18,513 nt of DNA from CAYQFQ01 sp964539415 (GTDB taxonomy: Bacteria; Patescibacteriota; Minisyncoccia; Phycocordibacterales; GWA1-40-21), in assembly GCA_964539415.1 (NCBI GenBank), contig CAZIID010000008.1:1-18513 (forward strand), in the 5' to 3' direction. Shown here in pieces: positions 6,109 to 13,114 of the stretch. Numbering within the stretch: position 1 is the stretch's first letter; every line of letters starts with the position of its first letter. Made by a program: the position numbers and the translations under genes. The notes below the pieces were generated by a model. It searched no databases and was not told the DNA's origin. It saw only the letters and a program-made list of their open reading frames with translations.

Positions 6109-8388
6109 ATGTTAAAGAGTATTGAAATCAGTGGTTTTAAATCCTTTGGGAAAAAGGGAGTTTTGGATTTTACTTCTCCCATTTCTTCTATTGTCGGACC
6201 AAACGGTTCTGGTAAATCTAATGTAGCTGAGGCTTTTCGTTTTGTTTTGGGAGAACAATCTATAAAATCCATGAGAGGTAAGAGAGCTGAAGATTTGATA
6301 TTTAATGGTGGTAAAGATGCAACTCGTTCAAACAGAGCATCCGTAAAAGTAGTTTTTAATAATAGTCGAAGAGTTTTAAATATCGATTTTGATGAGGTAT
6401 CCCTTGAAAGGGTTGTTAATAGAGATTCTTCTAGTGAATATTTGATAAATGGAAGCCCTGTTAGGCTTAGAGATATTATAGAACTTTTGGCATCAGCACA
6501 TATTGGATCATCTGGGTATCATATTATTTCCCAAGGTGAAGCTGATAAAATTTTGAATGCAAATATTCGTGAAAGAAGAGACATTATAGAGGAAGCTCTT
6601 GGTCTTAAAATATATCAATATAAAAAAGAAGAAAGTCAGAGGAAGCTTGAAAAAACAGAAGAAAATATAAAACAAACAGAATCATTGAGAAGAGAAATCG
6701 CTCCTCATATCAGATTTCTTAAAAAACAAGTTGAAAAAATTGAGAAAACAGCACAGATGAAAGAAGATCTGAATAAGTTTTATCATGGATATTTTAAAAG
6801 AGAAGAGCTGTATATAAAAAACGAAAAAGAACTCATACAACTTGATAGGTCTGGTCCAGAAAAAGAAATGCAGAGGTTGGATGATGAGTTAAAAAATGCT
6901 AAAGAAGTTTTAGAAAAATCTTCAGAGAAAGACGAAAAAAGCGATAAGGTGGTTTTTGTTGAAAGACAGATAAAAGAAAATAGAGATAAGAAAGATTCTA
7001 TAATGCGAGATATAGGAAGAATAGAAGGGGAAATATCCTCACTTTTGAGATTACTTAAAAAACAGAATGACGCGAGGGTTGTCGGTCAGCAGAAACTTAT
7101 AGAGCTTTCCTCTGTGGAAAATTTAAATAAATCTATTGAACTTGAAATACAAGGAGTGGAAACAATGGAGGATCTTTCTAAAATAAAAGAGATCTTTAGA
7201 AATATTAGAAAATTACTTAGTGATTTCATATCAAGAAATAGAAGCACAGAATCAGATGATTCTTCTGAAGAATTAAAAAAAGAAATACAAACACTTGAAT
7301 TTAGTAAGGGAGAAAAAGAAAAAACTCTTTCTGAATTTGTTGTTTTAGAACAAAAACTTACAGTAGAATATTCTGTTTTAAAAAATGAAATAGAAAAAGA
7401 AAAAGACTCAAATAGAGATGCTGAAAAGGCTTTATTTAGAGTAGTGGCAGAGCAGAATGAAATTAGAAGTAAACTAAATGATATATTCTTGAGAGAAAAG
7501 ACATTACTTCATAACGAAGAAGAATTTAAAAAAGAATTACAAGAAGCATCTATTTTGGTTGGTGTCTCTGCACTTAGGTATAGGGATGTTGATATTCTTA
7601 ACTCTGAGAGTCAGGTTCTGACTAATGAAAACATTCTATTGGAAGAAAGAGCCATACAAGAAGAAAGAAAGAGAACAATGGAGAAGATGAAGATTCGTCT
7701 TGAAGATGCAGGTGTTTCTGGTTCGGATGAAATTCTTAAAGAATATAGAGAGACGAGCGAAAGAGATACATTCCTAGAAAAAGAACTTGAGGACTTAATA
7801 AAATCTTCAGAATCTCTTAAAATTTTAATTAAAGAACTTGAAGAAAAACTCACTATTGAATTTAAGGAAGGAGTTAATAAAATAAATACTCAATTTAGTG
7901 AATTTTTCATTGCAATGTTTGGTGGTGGAAGTGCTTCTCTATCTGTCATAAAAGAAAAGAAAAGAAAACGTAAGGATACAGAAATATCTGTAAGTGAAGA
8001 TGGTGAAATAGAAGTTGAAGAGGAAGAAACTGAAGAAGGACTTGATATTGAAGTAAGCTTACCAAAGAAAAAGATTAAGGGACTCATGATGCTCTCTGGT
8101 GGAGAAAGGGCTCTTACTTCTATTGCACTCATTTTTGCTATTTCTCAGGTTAATCCACCTCCTTTTATTATTCTAGATGAAACTGATGCGGCACTTGATG
8201 AAGCAAACTCTAAAAAATATGGAGATATGATTGAAAACCTTTCAAAATATTCTCAGCTTATTTTAATTACACATAATAGAGAGACAATGTCTCGTGCAGG
8301 TATTATTTATGGTGTGACTATGGGTAATGATGGAATATCTAGGTTGCTATCTATACAGTTTGATGAGGCAGTTGCGGTTGCTAAGTAG
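6109..8388 (+). CDS. smc: Short SMC-family chromosome segregation ATPase
   Basis: ABC-type ATPase that organises the chromosome. The N-terminal head has GFKSFG, Walker A GPNGSGKS (30-37), a Q-loop LGEQ (47-50) and LIFNGG. The C-terminal head has the signature LSGGERALTS (from 662) and Walker B FIILDETDAALD (D690, E691), followed by ITHNRETM. In between, about 165-610 is coiled-coil-like, rich in Glu, Lys and Arg. At 759 residues it is well below the roughly 1,150-1,200 of classical bacterial SMC, and no Gly-rich hinge domain is obvious. A charged insertion (basic KKRKRK, then an acidic run) sits at about 620-650 before the signature motif. No scpA or scpB is nearby. The head sequences favour SMC over RecN or SbcC. 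Confidence 0.88.
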   Translation: MLKSIEISGFKSFGKKGVLDFTSPISSIVGPNGSGKSNVAEAFRFVLGEQSIKSMRGKRAEDLIFNGGKDATRSNRASVKVVFNNSRRVLNIDFDEVSLERVVNRDSSSEYLINGSPVRLRDIIELLASAHIGSSGYHIISQGEADKILNANIRERRDIIEEALGLKIYQYKKEESQRKLEKTEENIKQTESLRREIAPHIRFLKKQVEKIEKTAQMKEDLNKFYHGYFKREELYIKNEKELIQLDRSGPEKEMQRLDDELKNAKEVLEKSSEKDEKSDKVVFVERQIKENRDKKDSIMRDIGRIEGEISSLLRLLKKQNDARVVGQQKLIELSSVENLNKSIELEIQGVETMEDLSKIKEIFRNIRKLLSDFISRNRSTESDDSSEELKKEIQTLEFSKGEKEKTLSEFVVLEQKLTVEYSVLKNEIEKEKDSNRDAEKALFRVVAEQNEIRSKLNDIFLREKTLLHNEEEFKKELQEASILVGVSALRYRDVDILNSESQVLTNENILLEERAIQEERKRTMEKMKIRLEDAGVSGSDEILKEYRETSERDTFLEKELEDLIKSSESLKILIKELEEKLTIEFKEGVNKINTQFSEFFIAMFGGGSASLSVIKEKKRKRKDTEISVSEDGEIEVEEEETEEGLDIEVSLPKKKIKGLMMLSGGERALTSIALIFAISQVNPPPFIILDETDAALDEANSKKYGDMIENLSKYSQLILITHNRETMSRAGIIYGVTMGNDGISRLLSIQFDEAVAVAK

Positions 8389-8405
8389 GGGGCGCTCACT
8401 AATTC

Positions 8406-8502
8406 ATTTTAGAAACACGATGAAAATGCCACCAACCGTGGCATTTTCTCTATACTCAGGAAATTTCTTGCTAGAAATTTCCTTCCGTAATGTTTCTAAA
8501 AT
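8406..8502. repeat. Branched palindromic intergenic element (outer stem plus two hairpins)
   Basis: Arms 8406-8417 and 8491-8502 are perfect 12-bp complements. They enclose a perfect 11-bp hairpin (8422-8432 with 8438-8448) and a perfect 10-bp hairpin (8459-8468 with 8473-8482). Together these fold as a three-way junction of 97 nt. The rest of the 8389-8655 gap is AT-rich with a possible -10 TAGAAT at 8592-8597. Confidence 0.7.
8422..8450 (+). terminator. Probable terminator after smc
   Basis: The 11-bp perfect hairpin GAAAATGCCAC/GTGGCATTTTC with a CAACC loop lies 34 nt after the smc stop. The T-run is only four bases, so termination may be partial. Confidence 0.6.
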
Positions 8503-8655
8503 AAATAAGTTCGCTTTAAGTGGAAAAAGAAAGGTTTTTAAAATGAATTGTGTTCGCTTCAGTAATTTTTTTAATTGTTTGATAAAAGCTTTAGAATATG
8601 GCAATATGGTGAGAGATTGTTTTTTGACTAATTTTGCAATAAAAAGGAGGTGGGT

Positions 8656-9246
8656 ATGTTTATTGAACTGTCGCTCGCGAATATTGTTTTGGATTCTTTT
8701 GTTCTGATTTTCCTTTTAGGACTATCATTGTTTGTAATACCTAGAACGATATACGCAGGCTTGATTGGCTTACTCTCATTTATTTTTTCTGATTATTTGT
8801 CGGGGATTATTGGTGTGAAAGGGTTGGCGATTTTCGAAACTTTTGTGTCCTTATTTGTGATTATAGGGATAATGATTGATTTCGAGCGAAGTAGGGATAT
8901 ATTTGCTGGTTTCGTTATTTTCCTAAAAAGTAAAACATTACTTGTAATTACTTTTGTTATAGCGATTGTAATAATTGGTTTTTTTGTAATGATTTCACTT
9001 GGAATGGAAACTTTCCGTCTTGGGTTAGCTAGTATACTTTTCTTTCTTTTATTTTTTTCATTACCCAGAACCTTTGTGTTGATCATCATTTATTGGTTTG
9101 TCACAAATGCAGTTAGCAGTTTGGTTGGAATTTCAAATGGTATGTTGTATTTGTGCATTATTTACACCATTACAATGATTCTCGTTACCATGGCGGTTGC
9201 TATGGATTTACCAGAAAGAAGGGAGATAAACAAAGTATTTTTTTAA
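8656..9246 (+). CDS. Multi-pass membrane protein with internal duplication
   Basis: An integral membrane protein of 196 residues with about six to seven hydrophobic spans; family not recognised. Two halves look related. Residues 29-82 begin PRT and end DFERSRDI; residues 137-191 begin PRT and end DLPERREI. The two are of nearly equal length and share spaced S, L-x-G-I, G, T and M-x-x-D positions. The start at ATG 8656 is chosen because AGGAGG (8645-8650) lies 5 nt upstream. A GTG at 8650 begins within that Shine-Dalgarno sequence and is unlikely. This is one of only three genes here with a clear Shine-Dalgarno sequence. It converges with rnr over a shared terminator. Confidence 0.75.
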   Translation: MFIELSLANIVLDSFVLIFLLGLSLFVIPRTIYAGLIGLLSFIFSDYLSGIIGVKGLAIFETFVSLFVIIGIMIDFERSRDIFAGFVIFLKSKTLLVITFVIAIVIIGFFVMISLGMETFRLGLASILFFLLFFSLPRTFVLIIIYWFVTNAVSSLVGISNGMLYLCIIYTITMILVTMAVAMDLPERREINKVFF

Positions 9247-9279
9247 GTTGAAATAGTTTAGGTTCTTTATTGCTAAAAC

Positions 9280-9313
9280 AAAACCCCTAAGGCTTTCAAG
9301 CTTTAGGGGTTTT
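9280..9313. terminator. Bidirectional terminator between the membrane protein gene and rnr
   Basis: Arms 9280-9290 and 9303-9313 (AAAACCCCTAA/TTAGGGGTTTT) extend inward through GCTT/AAGC. A-runs and T-runs flank both sides, so it can serve both convergent genes. Confidence 0.88.
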
Positions 9314-9320
9314 TCTTTTT

Positions 9321-11288
9321 TTATTGTGTTATCTCAAAATCCATCGTTCTTTTATCTAAGTCCAAGCCGACAAGTTTAATTTTTACTTTTTCTCCAAGAG
9401 AATATTTTTGTTTTGTTTTTCTTCCAATAAGAGAATAGGTTTTTGTATCAACTTCATAGTAATCATTCTTTAAAGATGAAAGTCTAACTAAACCTTCTGC
9501 TCTCGTATTTGAATCTTCAACATATATACCCCAGTCAGTAACTCCTGTAATAGAACCTTCGAACTCTTGACCAATCTTATCTTGCATAAATTCAATTTGT
9601 TTAAGTTTCTTTGATTCTCTTTCCGCTTCTGCTGCACGAATTTCATTTTCAGTGCTTTTTATTGACGCTTTTTCATAGAAAGCAAAATCTCTTTCTGTCA
9701 TGGTTTCTTTGTTTAGTATTTTATACAAAGTTCTCTGCGTTAAAAGATCTGGATATCTTCTAATAGGTGAAGTGAAGTGAGCATAATATTCAAAAGCCAA
9801 ACCGAAGTGTCCAATATTTTTTGTTGAATATATTGCTTTTGCCATTGAACGAATAGAAGCTGTTTTTATCAACGATTCTTCTGACTTACCTTCAATCTGT
9901 GCAAAAAGTGATTGAAGACTTTTACCGGTTGCATTTCCATTCTTATCAAGTTTGAGTTCATAACCTAAAGCCTTAACAAAAATAGCAAGTTCAGCTATTT
10001 TTTCTTTGTTTGGTGTATCGTGAATTCTGTAAGGTAGGGGAATTGCTTTGTTTAACTTCTTTTCTTCTTTGAAAATATATTCTGCAACTTCTCTGTTTGC
10101 AAGTAACATATATTCTTCTACGAGTTTGTGTGTATCTAATCTTTTCTTTTTGTAAATCCTTACAACTTTACCAGTGTTGTCCAATTCAAAAGCAACTTCA
10201 TCTTGTTCAAAATCAATCGCTCCTTTTTGGAATTTTTCTTTCTGTAAAAATTTGGCTATTTTATTTAATGTATCCAATTCATAAAAATATTTACCTTCTT
10301 TTTTGTCTAAGGTTGCCTGAGCTTCTTCGTATGAAAACCTTTTATCTGAATTTATTATAGTTTTTCCAAACCATCTGGAAACAACTTTACCTTTTTCTGT
10401 AATTTCAAAAACAGCCGAGAAAGAGAGTTTATCTTCACCTTGGTTCAAGCTACAAAGGTTGTCTGAGAGCTCAAAAGGGAGCATAGGGATGGTTCTATCA
10501 GGAAGATAGACAGAACATCCTCTTTCTAGTGCTTCAACGTCAAGAAAGCTTCTTTCTCTGACATAATGAGAAACATCAGCAATATGAACTCCTATTTGAA
10601 AATTGTTGTTTGGTAGTTTTTCGAAAGAAATTGCGTCGTCAAAATCTTTTGCTGTTTCTGGGTCTATGGTGAAGGTAAGAGTGTTTCTAAAATCTCTTCT
10701 TTTTACTATTTCTTCTTTTGGTACAGTTTTATTTTTATCAGAAATATTTTTTGCTTCTTGCTCTACATTGTCTGGAAATTCAATTTCAAAACCCTTGTCT
10801 AATACTATAGATTCCATTTCGGCATTATTTTCTCCTTTTTTTCCTATAACTTTTAATATCTCCCCAGTTGAAAAAGAGGGAAGTTCTTTCCATTCTTTAA
10901 TCTTGATTTGAACCTTGTCTGAGACAACAACTTTATTTTCATCTTCTTTGCTAACAAGTATGGAGATTTTTATCCTTCTGTCGTCTGGAGTTACGATTAG
11001 GCTATTACCGGATTTTTCTACATAACCAACAAAAAACTTTTTTGAATGAGTTATAATCTTTTCTACTTCACAATATATTCCTTTTGATTTACTTTTTGAT
11101 ACCCTTATTTCTACTTTATCTCCAACCATAGCATAACAAAGTGACTTAGAGGGAATTTCTGCATTTGTTTTACCATCTTCTGAAATGAAATATCCTATAC
11201 CACCTTTTGTGTTCTTTATAAAACCTATTACTCGGTTGTTGTTTGGGTGTTTTTCAGTCTTTTGTTCTCTGTTGTGTCTATTTTTCAT
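9321..11288 (-). CDS. rnr: Ribonuclease R (RNB-family 3'-5' exoribonuclease)
   Basis: Processive 3'-5' exoribonuclease that degrades structured RNA. The 655 residues run in family order: a basic N-terminus, two cold-shock-like OB domains (about 20-145), the RNB catalytic domain (about 196-525) and a C-terminal S1 domain (about 573-652, EFEGSITGVTDWGIYVED). The catalytic aspartates are in TIDPETAKDFDDAIS: D209, D215, D217 and D218. HIADVSHYV and HFTSPIRRYPDLLTQR are also typical. It is shorter than E. coli RNase R (about 813), lacking the long N-terminal HTH region and basic tail. The ATG is 9 nt after a minus-strand TATAAT. It is divergent from rpsP. Confidence 0.95.
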   Translation of the reverse strand: MKNRHNREQKTEKHPNNNRVIGFIKNTKGGIGYFISEDGKTNAEIPSKSLCYAMVGDKVEIRVSKSKSKGIYCEVEKIITHSKKFFVGYVEKSGNSLIVTPDDRRIKISILVSKEDENKVVVSDKVQIKIKEWKELPSFSTGEILKVIGKKGENNAEMESIVLDKGFEIEFPDNVEQEAKNISDKNKTVPKEEIVKRRDFRNTLTFTIDPETAKDFDDAISFEKLPNNNFQIGVHIADVSHYVRERSFLDVEALERGCSVYLPDRTIPMLPFELSDNLCSLNQGEDKLSFSAVFEITEKGKVVSRWFGKTIINSDKRFSYEEAQATLDKKEGKYFYELDTLNKIAKFLQKEKFQKGAIDFEQDEVAFELDNTGKVVRIYKKKRLDTHKLVEEYMLLANREVAEYIFKEEKKLNKAIPLPYRIHDTPNKEKIAELAIFVKALGYELKLDKNGNATGKSLQSLFAQIEGKSEESLIKTASIRSMAKAIYSTKNIGHFGLAFEYYAHFTSPIRRYPDLLTQRTLYKILNKETMTERDFAFYEKASIKSTENEIRAAEAERESKKLKQIEFMQDKIGQEFEGSITGVTDWGIYVEDSNTRAEGLVRLSSLKNDYYEVDTKTYSLIGRKTKQKYSLGEKVKIKLVGLDLDKRTMDFEITQ

Positions 11289-11297
11289 TGAACGAAA

Positions 11298-11303
11298 ATT
11301 ATA
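11298..11303 (-). promoter_or_regulatory. -10 box of rnr
   Basis: Minus-strand TATAAT ending 9 nt before the rnr ATG. The -35 is not convincing. Confidence 0.5.
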
Positions 11304-11374
11304 TCAGAAAAACCTTGATTTGGCTAGTTTTATGTGTTTTAAAAAAGTTCTATTTAATTAAAACGAATTAATAG

Positions 11375-11403
11375 TTGACTAAAAGCCTTTTTTCGTCTAG
11401 AAT
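11375..11403 (+). promoter_or_regulatory. Sigma-70-type promoter of rpsP
   Basis: TTGACT (11375-11380) and TAGAAT (11398-11403) are separated by the ideal 17 bp. This is the best complete promoter in the window. The predicted leader is about 5 nt to the first ATG and 11 nt to the second. Confidence 0.7.
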
Positions 11404-11414
11404 GCTTAGCACAT

Positions 11415-11795
11415 ATGTTAATGATAAGATTACAACGAGTAGGAAGAATTCACGAGCCATCTTTTCGTGTTGTGCTTACTGATTCTAAAAACGGACCAAA
11501 GAGCGGAAGATTCAATGAAGTTTTAGGTTCTTATGATGCAAGAGAAGGTAAGGGTAATAATAGCTTAAACGCAGAAAAAATAAGATATTGGATTTCAAAG
11601 GGTGCACAACTTTCTGGAACAGTTCACAATATGCTAATTGAGCAAAAGATTATCACAGGAAAGAAGATAAACGTTCTACCTAAAAAAACAGTAAAGAAAG
11701 AAGAGGTAGTCGCAGAGAAAGCTCCTGAGAAAAAGGAAGAAGCAAAAGCACCAGAGGTAACAGCAGAAGTAAAATCTGAAGAACCAAAAGCATAA
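11415..11795 (+). CDS. rpsP: 30S ribosomal protein S16
   Basis: Small-subunit ribosomal protein. The core (about 1-90) carries IRLQRVGRIHEPSFRVVLTDSK, VLGSYDAREG, RYWISKGAQLSGTVHNML and KKINVLPKK. A low-complexity tail of Lys, Glu, Ala and Pro (about 91-126) extends the usual 80-90 residue length. Two possible starts, M1 and M3 (MLMIRLQ), are 6 nt apart; the first is taken, the second is equally plausible. It leads the rpsP-khpA-trmD cluster. In many bacteria rimM and rplS belong to this group, but neither is found here. Confidence 0.95.
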   Translation: MLMIRLQRVGRIHEPSFRVVLTDSKNGPKSGRFNEVLGSYDAREGKGNNSLNAEKIRYWISKGAQLSGTVHNMLIEQKIITGKKINVLPKKTVKKEEVVAEKAPEKKEEAKAPEVTAEVKSEEPKA

Positions 11796-11802
11796 ACTAT
11801 TT

Positions 11803-11835
11803 AAAAAAACTCCACATTGATTGCGGAGTTTTTTT
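11803..11835 (+). terminator. Terminator after rpsP
   Basis: An A-run with ACTCC (to 11813) pairs with GGAGT (from 11825), followed by seven T. It partly separates rpsP from khpA. Confidence 0.85.
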
Positions 11836-11840
11836 GTATA

Positions 11841-11889
11841 TGATAGAATTCTTTTTAGGCAGTATTTAATATTCCGGTCGAATTACTGC
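11841..11889 (+). promoter_or_regulatory. khpA promoter with structured leader
   Basis: TGATAGAAT (11841-11849) is an extended -10. The leader of about 60 nt is the longest for any core gene here. It holds a hairpin: GCAGTA (11859-11864) with TACTGC (11884-11889), and inner ATTC (11871-11874) with GAAT (11880-11883). A regulatory role is only a guess. Confidence 0.45.
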
Positions 11890-11914
11890 AAGAAATCAGA
11901 ATTAAAAAGACAAA

Positions 11915-12244
11915 ATGGAAAACGACGTAAAATTTTTAGAGTTTGTTGTTAAAGGTTTGGTTGATGTTCCTGAGAAAGTCGTTATCAACAGAGTTGTTGA
12001 TGAAATGGGTGTATTACTTACACTTACAGTAGACAACGCCGATATGGGAAAAGTCATCGGAAGATCAGGTAACACTGCTAAAGCTATAAGAACACTTTTG
12101 AGAGTTGTTGGAATGAAGAACAATTCAAGAGTAAATCTTAAGATAAACGAACCAGAAGGAAGTGTTAGACCAGAAGCGGTTGCAAGAACTGAATCAAAGG
12201 CATCAAAAACCGTTGATGAAGCTATGGCAGACCTTAAGCTATAA
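11915..12244 (+). CDS. khpA: KH-domain RNA-binding protein (KhpA family)
   Basis: Small RNA-binding protein of 109 residues. The KH core includes LTLTVDNADMGKVIGRSGNTAKAIRTLLR, with the GxxG loop GRSG at 49-52. KhpA proteins (formerly YlqC) act with KhpB in RNA binding and affect cell shape and division in Gram-positive bacteria. The N-terminus (LEFVVKGLVDVPEKVVINRV) fits the family; the C-terminal extension (about 80-109) is longer than usual. Position between rpsP and trmD is the conserved one. There is no Shine-Dalgarno sequence. Confidence 0.93.
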   Translation: MENDVKFLEFVVKGLVDVPEKVVINRVVDEMGVLLTLTVDNADMGKVIGRSGNTAKAIRTLLRVVGMKNNSRVNLKINEPEGSVRPEAVARTESKASKTVDEAMADLKL

Positions 12245-12256
12245 ACTAAGTAAATA

Positions 12257-12298
12257 AAATTAAAAGGGCGACATCGCAAGATGTCGCCCTTTTAATTT
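12257..12298 (+). terminator. Strong terminator after khpA
   Basis: Perfect 19-bp arms (12257-12275 and 12280-12298) close a GCAA tetraloop. The arms end in A and T runs, so it could act in either direction. Confidence 0.9.
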
Positions 12299-12310
12299 AT
12301 TGAATCCAAA

Positions 12311-12342
12311 TACCCCATCTACGCCATGGCGTAGATGGGGTA
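12311..12342. repeat. 32-bp perfect palindrome
   Basis: The two 16-bp halves are exact reverse complements with no spacer, meeting in a central CCATGG. It lies 12 bp after the khpA terminator and before the trmD promoter. G+C content is well above the surroundings. It has no loop, which suits cruciform formation or dimeric protein binding better than termination. Confidence 0.85.
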
Positions 12343-12396
12343 AGTGTGATTTTTTTTGTTGATTGAAATCAACCGCTTTATCTTTTTTATATTTTA

Positions 12397-12405
12397 TGTT
12401 ATAAT
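12397..12405 (+). promoter_or_regulatory. Extended -10 promoter of trmD
   Basis: TGTTATAAT is a full TGn-extended -10 ending 10 nt before the ATG at 12416. Confidence 0.6.
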
Positions 12406-12415
12406 ATATTGGTAA

Positions 12416-13087
12416 ATGAATTTTCATATAATTACATTATTTCCAGAGGCTTTCAGCTCATATCTAAATGAGTCTATTTTGGCGCGTGCTATAAGAGAGA
12501 AAAAGATAAAAGTGTCTTTTTATAATCCTCGTGATTTTGTAAAAATATCCAAAGAGCAAGCAAAAAAAGATAAACCATATAAAAGAGTTGATGATAAACC
12601 TTTTGGTGGAGGTCCTGGAATGGTGATGCAAGCAATACCCATGATAAAAGCGATAAGTAAGGCGCTGACAAAAATCAAAAATAGTAAAACTAAGATTGTC
12701 TTTTTCGCTCCTGAAGGTAAACAGTTTGATACACCATACGCAAAGTCTGTAACTGAAAAATATTCAAATGTTATTTTTATCTGTGGAAGGTACGAAGGTG
12801 TTGATGAAAGAGTAAATAAAGTATTTAAGACAGAAAAGATTTCTGTTGGACCTTTTGTGCTTACTGGTGGGGAATTACCAGCTATGATTATGATGGATTG
12901 TATTTCAAGACAGATTGAAGGAGTACTTGGTAATTTCTCTTCACGAGAAGAAGAAAGAATTTCAAGCAGGGAAGTCTATACTAGACCTGAAGTCCTAGAA
13001 TATAAAGGTAAGAAATACAAAGTGCCAAAAGTTTTGCTTTCAGGGAACCACAAGAATATTAATGCTTGGAGACAAGGGTTAAAATAA
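12416..13087 (+). CDS. trmD: tRNA (guanine37-N1)-methyltransferase
   Basis: SPOUT-class enzyme that methylates G37 of tRNA with S-adenosylmethionine and prevents frameshifts. At 223 residues it is shorter than the E. coli enzyme (255), missing the last C-terminal part. Signatures are VDDKPFGGGPGMVMQ (58-72), ICGRYEGVDERV (122-133) and the knot region ISVGPFVLTGGELPAM (142-157). YTRPEVLEYKGKKYKVPKVL and LSGNHKNINAWR follow. By counting from R165 (E. coli R154), the general-base position D169 is Glu180 here, and the linker before YTRP is a few residues shorter than usual. It has its own promoter and follows khpA directly, without rimM. Confidence 0.95.
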   Translation: MNFHIITLFPEAFSSYLNESILARAIREKKIKVSFYNPRDFVKISKEQAKKDKPYKRVDDKPFGGGPGMVMQAIPMIKAISKALTKIKNSKTKIVFFAPEGKQFDTPYAKSVTEKYSNVIFICGRYEGVDERVNKVFKTEKISVGPFVLTGGELPAMIMMDCISRQIEGVLGNFSSREEERISSREVYTRPEVLEYKGKKYKVPKVLLSGNHKNINAWRQGLK

Positions 13088-13099
13088 AATTACTTTTTA

Positions 13100-13108
13100 T
13101 GCTAAAAT
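13100..13108 (+). promoter_or_regulatory. Extended -10 promoter of the helicase gene
   Basis: TGCTAAAAT is a TGn-extended -10 ending 6 nt before the ATG at 13115, predicting a leaderless message. Confidence 0.55.
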
Positions 13109-13114
13109 GCTTCC

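Noticed and set aside
8327..8707. 126-codon open frame across the smc 3' end and intergenic region
   Set aside because: It overlaps smc in another frame and runs through hairpins; no start signal or family features.
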